From Thiosocius sp963753845 (GTDB lineage: Bacteria > Pseudomonadota > Gammaproteobacteria > Chromatiales > Chromatiaceae): a stretch of DNA of 64,000 bases. The stretch lies in contig CAVWEI010000001.1 of NCBI GenBank assembly GCA_963753845.1, positions 496,001 through 560,000 of the forward strand. Direction: 5' to 3'. How positions within the stretch are numbered: the first letter of the stretch is position 1; each line of letters starts with the position of its first letter. The notes below the pieces were generated by a model. That model was not told the origin of the DNA, made no database searches, and saw only the letters and a list, made by a program, of their open reading frames with translations. This document shows, one piece after another, positions 58,717-64,000 of this stretch. The translations under genes and the position numbers were made by a program.

Positions 58717-59847
58717 TCAGGCGTGCTCGTCCAGCAGGGTATCGGGGACCGGGATTCTGATCAGTGGCTGCGGGGGCTCGCCCCTTACACCGGCCAGATG
58801 TACCACCTCCAACCCTTGTGCCTCGAGGGCCTCTTTCAGGCCCGGCAGACGCTGTTCGACGATCTGCCGGGTATTGTCGCGGTCACACCAAAAGGTGGCA
58901 GAGACACGCTCGCCCGCCAGCGCGATCCGGGTCTGCAGGGTGCCGATGGTGTCGAATTCGAATGCCAGGTTGACCGCCCAGGTCGCTGATCCCTTATCGT
59001 CCTTCCCGGCAGTCTCGCGCTCGATCCTGAGCATCGCCTGGTGCGTTTCGCCCGGCAGCTGGATAGGCAGGTCGAGTTGCCAGGCCTGACGCGGTCCTTC
59101 CTCGGTCGGCAGCGCGGCCGCCTGCTGCAGTTGGACGCGGGAGACTGACGCCTCGATCAGGCGTACCAGCCGGTTGAGCAGGGAATCGCCGCCCAAGTTG
59201 CGCGCCGCGACCGCCTGTTCCGGGGCAGGTGCCGTTGGACGCAGGCCTTTTTCAGGCGGGATGGCTTCACTGCTCAGCACCGCCAGCAGTTTCAGCAACT
59301 GGGTCTTGGTATCTGCCGGCTCCAGCGGCAGGGCGCCCGCGAGCCGGGCCTCGTGAAACAGCCCGCTCTGTGAGACCGCGCGCTGAACCCGGCCCGCATT
59401 CAGCTGGTCGAGCCTGACACCGGCGTCCTGGAGGATCGTCGCAAACTTTCGCACCGCCTCTGATTGTCCCGGCGTCTGCGTCTGGGTGCGAAGTTCACCG
59501 AGCGCCTGGCGGATATCGGACGGCGGCAGCTGTCGTGCGATGGCCGAGCGGACCGTTTGCTGTTGCCTTTCTGGTGGTGTGGGTTCGCGCAGGATGCGCA
59601 ACTCCGGCAGCGGCTGTCCCTTGACGACCTCGAGTTCGAGGCGTGTCCCGGCCTTGAGCGCGACCGGGCTGCGTGCGAGCAGTTCGGTGGTTGCAATCTG
59701 AAGGCGGATCAGACCGGGCTGCAGCTGGGCCAATACCCTGGCCTGCAATATCTGGCCGACCTGCAGCTGTTTGAGCAGGGAGGATGGCCCCAGGCGATTG
59801 ACGTCGATCAGCGGCTGCAGTGTGGCAGGAATCTTCACTTTTCGCAT
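58717..59847 (-). CDS. fliK: FliK-family flagellar hook-length control protein
   Basis: 376 aa, Gln/Leu/Pro-rich, with the FliK C-terminal domain (about 265-355: QAWQLDLPIQLPGETHQAMLRIER, LAFEFDTIGTLQTRIALAGERVSATFWCD). FliK measures hook length and switches FlhB from hook to filament export. Full FliK proteins have a variable N-terminal half, as here. It lies 42 kb from fliE-fliJ in this window, paired with the FlhB-like gene; a second canonical FliK may exist elsewhere, and in some gammaproteobacteria this pair is extra to it. Confidence 0.75.
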   Translation of the reverse strand: MRKVKIPATLQPLIDVNRLGPSSLLKQLQVGQILQARVLAQLQPGLIRLQIATTELLARSPVALKAGTRLELEVVKGQPLPELRILREPTPPERQQQTVRSAIARQLPPSDIRQALGELRTQTQTPGQSEAVRKFATILQDAGVRLDQLNAGRVQRAVSQSGLFHEARLAGALPLEPADTKTQLLKLLAVLSSEAIPPEKGLRPTAPAPEQAVAARNLGGDSLLNRLVRLIEASVSRVQLQQAAALPTEEGPRQAWQLDLPIQLPGETHQAMLRIERETAGKDDKGSATWAVNLAFEFDTIGTLQTRIALAGERVSATFWCDRDNTRQIVEQRLPGLKEALEAQGLEVVHLAGVRGEPPQPLIRIPVPDTLLDEHA

Positions 59848-59872
59848 ACCAGCACGGGGAGGTGCACAAGTT

Positions 59873-59890
59873 ATCGGCCTCGAGGCCGAT
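59873..59890. promoter_or_regulatory. 18-bp perfect palindrome in the divergent fliK/pentapeptide-gene region
   Basis: ATCGGCCTCGAGGCCGAT is a perfect inverted repeat in the 74-bp space between two divergent start codons (fliK and the pentapeptide gene). The location favours an operator for a dimeric regulator, but its regulator is unknown. I see no other copy in the window. Confidence 0.4.
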
Positions 59891-59921
59891 TAATTCAGCA
59901 TCTATCGATTTGGAAACTCAG

Positions 59922-60668
59922 ATGTCAGCAACCAGGACCAAAGGCAGCGGGCTGGAATGGTTCGTGCGCAGGGGGGGCGTGGTACGCGGGCCCTTCAGCA
60001 GTACCCGGGTCCGACACTTCGTGCTGGAGGACAAGCTCGGACTCGATGATGAGGTCAGTGCCGACAGAAAAGACTGGCGGCTTCTCGGCGGTGTTGCCGA
60101 AGTGGTCCCGTTGCAGATGCGCACCGACGCCCCGGCCTTCGCTGCCGAACAGGATGTGCGACGCAGGAGTGAGCGGACACATGCGACACGCGCGATCGTC
60201 GTGTCCCTGCTGGTGGTCGTAGCGCTGACAGCGGCGGTCTCCCTGGTCGGCCGCCAACCAGACGAAGGCGCACGAGACTGTGCGGCCGTACCGGTCCCGG
60301 GTGTGATTCTCGAGGGCTGCCGACTGGATGGTGCTCGGATGACCGCGGCATCATTGGCTGGCGCCAGGCTGGCAAATGCCTCGCTCGCCGGGGCGAATCT
60401 TTCCGAGTCAGACCTTGGAGATGCCGATCTTCGTTATGCCGATCTGACAGGTGCGGACATATCCTATGCGAAGCTCGATCGGGCCAATCTGAAGGGGGCG
60501 AGTCTGCGCATGGCTGATCTGACGAATACCGATCTGAGCTCGGCCGATTTGCGTTTCGCGGATCTCAGCGGGGCGCGCCTGGGTGGCACGCGGCTCGGGG
60601 AGGCGAAACTGGATGGTGCGATCTGGACAGATGGACAGGCATGCGGCACCTCGGACTGTCCGCGCTGA
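59922..60668 (+). CDS. GYF-like domain, TM and pentapeptide-repeat protein
   Basis: 248 aa. N-terminal DUF4339/GYF_2-like domain (about 11-67: GLEWFVRRGGVVRGPFSSTRV ... ADRKDWRLLGG), a basic stretch, one TM (about 91-110, AIVVSLLVVVALTAAVSLVG) and about 20 pentapeptide repeats (128-236) of the A(D/N)LxxA type that would form a right-handed beta-helix. The positive-inside rule puts the GYF-like domain in the cytoplasm and the beta-helix in the periplasm. Four Cys residues (DCAAVP, EGCRL, QACGTSDC) could form disulfides there. No known function. Start MSATRTKGSGLEW was preferred to an upstream ATG, which would overlap fliK. Confidence 0.75.
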   Translation: MSATRTKGSGLEWFVRRGGVVRGPFSSTRVRHFVLEDKLGLDDEVSADRKDWRLLGGVAEVVPLQMRTDAPAFAAEQDVRRRSERTHATRAIVVSLLVVVALTAAVSLVGRQPDEGARDCAAVPVPGVILEGCRLDGARMTAASLAGARLANASLAGANLSESDLGDADLRYADLTGADISYAKLDRANLKGASLRMADLTNTDLSSADLRFADLSGARLGGTRLGEAKLDGAIWTDGQACGTSDCPR

Positions 60669-60672
60669 ATCA

Positions 60673-60838
60673 GGCTTGAGGGGGCTTCTAACAATTCGTA
60701 CGCGGTCATCTCGCGGCCAGGATTCCGCACCCTGCGTTGCAAACCTTCGCAATAGCGGGCTATTACGCGCGGTTTGCGCCTTGATCTGCGAAATCCTGTT
60801 TCGTGACCTGCCTCGCGCAGAATTATTAGACGTCCCCT
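60673..60838. repeat. Palindromic repeat element (about 166 bp) with possible 7-bp flanking duplication
   Basis: The core 60720-60796 is an imperfect 77-bp palindrome centred on AATAGC-GG-GCTATT (60751-60764), with GCAAACC/GGTTTGC and GGATTCCGCA/TGCGAAATCC arms. The outer parts also mirror each other: AGGGGGCTTCTAACAATTC on the left and, on the other strand, AGGGGACGTCTAATAATTC on the right. TGAATCA occurs on both sides (60666-60672, 60839-60845); the left copy overlaps the stop of the pentapeptide gene. It may be a small palindromic mobile element. The heptamer is itself almost a palindrome, so the duplication is uncertain. Confidence 0.6.
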
Positions 60839-60916
60839 TGAATCACCCGCCATTGCGGAGTTAGACTCCGCTCAGGCACCAGGATCGGTGTCGGCAATGT
60901 TCAAGGAGAGAACACT

Positions 60917-61186
60917 ATGCATTTCATCAAAAACTCACTTCATTGTTTTCACGCCGCATTGCTTGCGGGTATGGTGCTGGGCGTTCCATCCGCCTCGGCC
61001 GCCAGTCAATGCCAGGGCATAGCGCAGGACCAGTGTGCTTCGCAGGCAGCTTGCACCTGGGTGAACGGTTACGTACGCAAGGACGGCCGCTCGGTAAGCA
61101 GTCACTGCAAGGCCAGGGGCGGGAAGAAGTCTGCCAACCAGGCAGATGCCGATGCACTGAAGGCAAGCGCTGCCGACAAGTCCTGA
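60917..61186 (+). CDS. Small secreted four-cysteine protein
   Basis: 89 aa with an N-terminal signal peptide (basic start, hydrophobic 13-23, cleavage after ASA near residue 28). The mature part has four cysteines (C32, C40, C46, C63) in SQCQGIAQDQCASQAACTWVN and SSHCKARGG, consistent with two disulfides, and a basic/Ala-rich tail. I do not recognise a known family, although short proteins with a C-x7-C-x5-C-TW pattern occur in sulfur-oxidising gammaproteobacteria. RBS AAGGAGAGAAC precedes the ATG; it has its own terminator. Confidence 0.7.
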   Translation: MHFIKNSLHCFHAALLAGMVLGVPSASAASQCQGIAQDQCASQAACTWVNGYVRKDGRSVSSHCKARGGKKSANQADADALKASAADKS

Positions 61187-61213
61187 TCGGAACCCCAGGG
61201 ACGTGCAGTACTT

Positions 61214-61245
61214 AATACACCCGCCGCGAGGCGGGTGTATTTTTG
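61214..61245 (+). terminator. Rho-independent terminator after the four-cysteine protein
   Basis: ATACACCCGCC (61215-61225) and GGCGGGTGTAT (61230-61240) form a perfect 11-bp stem with GCGA loop, followed by a T tract (61240-61244). It lies 28 bp after the stop codon and 50 bp before the antiporter gene. Confidence 0.85.
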
Positions 61246-61296
61246 CGGGGATGGAATTGATATCGTGTCTTTGTCCCTGGTTCACTACAGCGTGCG

Positions 61297-62466
61297 ATGC
61301 AGCAGGACCCAATCGTCTTTACCGTTTTCCTGGTGTTCACCGGGGCCGCCGTATTTGCCACCCTCGCGCTGTTCGCGCGCCAGTCCCTCCTGGTTGCGTA
61401 CATCGTCCTGGGTGCGCTGTTCGGACCCTCGGCACTTGGGTTGGTCAGTGATCCGGAGCTGATCCGCAGCATTTCCGAGTTCGGGATCATGTTCCTGCTG
61501 TTCCTGTTGGGGTTGAACCTGCAGCCACAGGAACTGATCCGGATGGTGCGCAAGACGACCCAGGTCACCGTATTGAGTTCGCTGGTCTTTTTTGTAACCG
61601 GATTTGCAGTGTCCGTGGCGTCCGGTTTCAGCGCGATAGAGGCCCTGCTGGTCGGCGGGGCCGCTACCTTTTCGAGCACCATCGTCGGCCTGAAATTGCT
61701 GCCCACCACCGTGCTGCATCACCAGCGCACCGGCGAGGTGATCATCAGTATCCTGTTGTTGCAGGATCTGCTCGCAATCGTGCTGCTACTTGTTGTGCAG
61801 GGCAGTTCCAAGGGCAGCATGCCTGTGGGTGACATCCTAAAGCTGTTGATTGCACTCCCGGTGCTGATCGGCTTTGCCTGGATGGCGGAGCGCTTCGTGC
61901 TCATCCGCCTGATTCGCAAATTCGACAAGATTCAGGAATACATCTTTCTGATGACCATCGGCTGGTGCCTGGGGATGGCGGAGCTGTCGGAGGTGCTGGG
62001 CCTTTCGGCAGAAATCGGCGCCTTTATCGCCGGCGTCGTGCTGGCCTCCAGCCCGATTGCCATGTTCATTGCCGAAAGCCTCAAGCCGCTGCGGGATTTC
62101 TTTCTGGTACTGTTTTTTTTCTCGCTCGGGGCCGGTTTCGACATAGGTCTTATCGACGAGGTCATCCTGCCGGCAGTGGTCCTGGCCGCCGCCCTGATGC
62201 TTCTCAAGCCACCGGTCTTTCGCTGGCTGCTGCTGCGTACTGGCGAGTCGGAGAAGCGTTCGCACGAGGTGGGATACCGGTTGGGTCAGATGAGTGAGTT
62301 TTCGCTGCTGCTCGCGGTGCTGGCCTTCGAGCAGGGCGTCATTGGCGCTGAGGCGTCTTACCTGATCCAGCTTTCGACGCTGTTGACCTTCCTGATCTCC
62401 TCCTACCTGGTGGTGTTGCGCTTCCCGACGCCGATTGCCGTCAGTGACGCCCTGCGCAGGGACTGA
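61297..62466 (+). CDS. Kef-type cation:proton antiporter (CPA2 family)
   Basis: 389 aa with about 12 membrane helices and the CPA2 fold. Helix 5 holds SILLLQDLLAIVLLLVV with the QD pair of Kef proteins, and GLSAEIGAFIAGVVLAS marks helix 8. It ends shortly after the last helix and thus lacks the TrkA-N/RCK domain with which KefB and KefC bind NADH or glutathione adducts. Transported ion, probably K+ or Na+, and control are unknown. ATG start with a weak RBS. Confidence 0.85.
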   Translation: MQQDPIVFTVFLVFTGAAVFATLALFARQSLLVAYIVLGALFGPSALGLVSDPELIRSISEFGIMFLLFLLGLNLQPQELIRMVRKTTQVTVLSSLVFFVTGFAVSVASGFSAIEALLVGGAATFSSTIVGLKLLPTTVLHHQRTGEVIISILLLQDLLAIVLLLVVQGSSKGSMPVGDILKLLIALPVLIGFAWMAERFVLIRLIRKFDKIQEYIFLMTIGWCLGMAELSEVLGLSAEIGAFIAGVVLASSPIAMFIAESLKPLRDFFLVLFFFSLGAGFDIGLIDEVILPAVVLAAALMLLKPPVFRWLLLRTGESEKRSHEVGYRLGQMSEFSLLLAVLAFEQGVIGAEASYLIQLSTLLTFLISSYLVVLRFPTPIAVSDALRRD

Positions 62467-62483
62467 GAACCGCCGTCAGTCGC

Positions 62484-64000
62484 TCAATGCGACCCTGTCT
62501 GCCGAATGGGCGCCGGGTGAACCGACCCGGAATGGGGAGAGGGGATGTCCGCGGCGGCATAGAGATCGGCGCTGAACGCGAGTTCTTCCAAAAAGGCCGC
62601 GCGAGAAAACGGCGGCCGACCGAGATAGCCCTGGTAATAGCTGCAGTCCGCTTCGCGCAGGAACTGCAGCTGGCCCCGTGTCTCCACGCCCTCGGCGATC
62701 ACCTGGAGCCCGATATGACGCGCCATCGACAGGATCGCCCTGACGATTGCGGCATCGTTCGGGTCGCTGTCGATATCACGGATGAACGAGCGGTCGATCT
62801 TCAATGTGTCTATCGGCAGCTGCCGCAGGTCGGACAATGATGAATAGCCGGTGCCGAAGTCGTCGATGGCGAACCCGATGCCCAGCAGTTTGAGTGCATT
62901 CATCCGTGCGACCGAGTCCCTGGTGTCCTTTATCAGTATGGTCTCGGTAATTTCAAACTGTAGCCGTCTTGCTTCGGCACCGGTTTCGGCCAGGATCTGT
63001 TTCACTCGCTCGACGAAATCGGACTGATGGAACTGCTGATGGCTGACATTGATTGCCAGGCACTCGGGTGTCTGCAGTCCTGGGTCGGCCTGCAGGCTGC
63101 CCAGCAGGCGGCAGGATTCGAGCAGGACCCAGTCGTCCAGCTTCAGCATCAATGCACTGTTTTCGATATACGGAAGGAATTCGGCCGGTGCAATCAGCCC
63201 TGCCGTCGGGTGCTGCCAGCGCAACAGGACCTCGGCGCCCAGGGCGTGGCCGTCCTTGATTGCCAGCACGGGCTGAAAATAGAGTTCGAACTGGCCCTCG
63301 CGCAATCCGCTGCGAAGCTCGTTTTCGAGCCGCAGGCGTGAGATGGCTGCCTCGTCCATCCGCCGCTCAAACATGCGTGCGCCATCGCGGCCCGCACCCT
63401 TGGCGTGATACATGGCGGTATCGGCATGGCGGAGCAAGGTGTCCACCGTGTCGCCGTCGCGAGGGAAGGTTACGATGCCGATGCTGGCAGTGACGTACAG
63501 TTCATGCCCATTGAGGCGATACTCGTCGGTGAAGACACCACGCAGTTTCTCGGTGATCTCACCGGCCTTTGCCACGGCGCCGTCCTGCCCCTTTCCGAGG
63601 CCTTCCAGGAGCACGACGAACTCGTCACCGCCAAGGCGTGCAACCGTGTCCTCTTCGCGCAGCGCACTGCGCAGGCGTTGTGCCAGTTCCTTGAGTAGTT
63701 CGTCTCCGACCGAGTGCCCGAGCGAATCGTTGATGCGCTTGAATTTGTCCAGGTCGAGGAACAACAGGGCACCGATCTGTCCGTTGCGACGGGCGCGTGC
63801 GAGCGCCCGATTGACCCGGTCAGTGAGCAGTGTCCGGTTGGGCAGGCCGGTCAGGGTGTCGTGATAGGCGAGGTGCTCGATGCGTTGTTCGGCGTCCTCG
63901 CGTTCACTGATATCGCGGGCGATGCATAGCAGCAGGTTGCCGCTGTCGAGCTCGATCCTTGAAGCGGATACCTCGGCCGGTATGATCCGCCCGTCGCCGG
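62484..64000 (-). CDS. PAS-GGDEF-EAL cyclic-di-GMP signalling protein, 5' end outside the window
   Basis: At least 505 aa are visible and the 5' end is cut by the window edge. The visible start is the end of a PAS domain (ISEREDAEQRIEHLAYHD), then GGDEF with intact ARLGGDEF and an RxxD I-site (REED) five residues upstream, then EAL with GAEVLLRW (EVL in place of EAL, Glu kept) and DDFGTGYSSLS. Both active sites look functional. A TTG at 63764 would be a false start inside the GGDEF domain. Probably regulates motility or exopolysaccharide with the other c-di-GMP protein in this window. Confidence 0.9.
   Translation of the reverse strand, partial: GDGRIIPAEVSASRIELDSGNLLLCIARDISEREDAEQRIEHLAYHDTLTGLPNRTLLTDRVNRALARARRNGQIGALLFLDLDKFKRINDSLGHSVGDELLKELAQRLRSALREEDTVARLGGDEFVVLLEGLGKGQDGAVAKAGEITEKLRGVFTDEYRLNGHELYVTASIGIVTFPRDGDTVDTLLRHADTAMYHAKGAGRDGARMFERRMDEAAISRLRLENELRSGLREGQFELYFQPVLAIKDGHALGAEVLLRWQHPTAGLIAPAEFLPYIENSALMLKLDDWVLLESCRLLGSLQADPGLQTPECLAINVSHQQFHQSDFVERVKQILAETGAEARRLQFEITETILIKDTRDSVARMNALKLLGIGFAIDDFGTGYSSLSDLRQLPIDTLKIDRSFIRDIDSDPNDAAIVRAILSMARHIGLQVIAEGVETRGQLQFLREADCSYYQGYLGRPPFSRAAFLEELAFSADLYAAADIPSPHSGSVHPAPIRQTGSH

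Noticed and set aside
60686..60831. A real integron attC site
   Set aside because: Each end box has a mismatch at the first base, the sequence is an almost perfect palindrome and no integrase or cassette array is present. It is reported only as a resemblance.
60464..60853. 129-codon minus-strand frame over the pentapeptide gene and the palindromic element
   Set aside because: It runs antisense to a gene and through a palindrome; no family match.

Overview
This is a GC-rich, gene-dense stretch of a gammaproteobacterial chromosome. The gene content (rpsF-rpsR-rplI-dnaB-radA, a Pseudomonas-type fleQ-fleSR-fliEFGHIJ flagellar block, ZipA, type I QueF, an AapJQMP-type transporter) and the presence of an A/V-type ATPase and PrsK/PrsR/PrsT fit a free-living Chromatiales-like organism. 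That placement is inferred from gene content only.

Layout. 1-5650, plus strand: the 3' end of rlmB, then the S6/S18/L9 operon with a DUF2232 membrane protein, dnaB and radA. 5754-7034, minus: a HlyC/CorC-type CBS membrane protein. 7238-17031, plus: fleQ, fleSR and fliEFGHIJ, with good sigma-54 promoters ahead of fleSR and fliE; fliG carries a one-base frameshift. 17041-20491, minus: a three-PAS GGDEF-EAL protein, also split by a one-base frameshift. 20623-29147, minus: a complete nine-gene V/A-type ATPase operon (G/H-C-I-K-F-E-A-B-D). 29284-29667, minus: an Mth938-domain protein. 29805-34886, plus: alaC, hom, an RpfE-type gene and thrC. 34887-35207: a 224-bp MITE-like element inserted beside a bidirectional terminator.

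35208-37513, minus: UDP-glucuronate 4-epimerase and a UDP-sugar dehydrogenase. 37713-45541, plus: an EpsB-type polyprenyl glycosylphosphotransferase, PrsK, PrsR and PrsT, the regulatory part of a PEP-CTERM/exosortase system, but with no exosortase in the window. 45571-47292, minus: an FGGY kinase and queF. 47486-53934, plus: smc, zipA, ligA. 54184-58372, plus: a general amino-acid ABC transporter (binding protein, two permeases, ATPase). 58389-59847, minus: a FliK-like protein and a stand-alone FlhB C-terminal domain. 59922-61186, plus: a GYF-like/TM/pentapeptide-repeat protein, a palindromic repeat element and a small secreted four-cysteine protein. 61297-62466: a Kef-type antiporter. 62484-64000, minus: a second GGDEF-EAL protein, cut by the window edge.

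The main themes are flagellar export and its regulation (FleQ, FleSR, FliE-J, FliK, FlhB-like), cyclic-di-GMP turnover (two bifunctional-looking proteins near a FleQ homologue) and exopolysaccharide control (PrsKRT, EpsB, UDP-sugar enzymes). The most unusual things are the complete V/A-ATPase operon, the two frameshifted motility/c-di-GMP genes, and two small mobile or palindromic elements. I did not find a clearly undescribed multigene system; the least characterised proteins are the pentapeptide-repeat and four-cysteine proteins at 59.9-61.2 kb.
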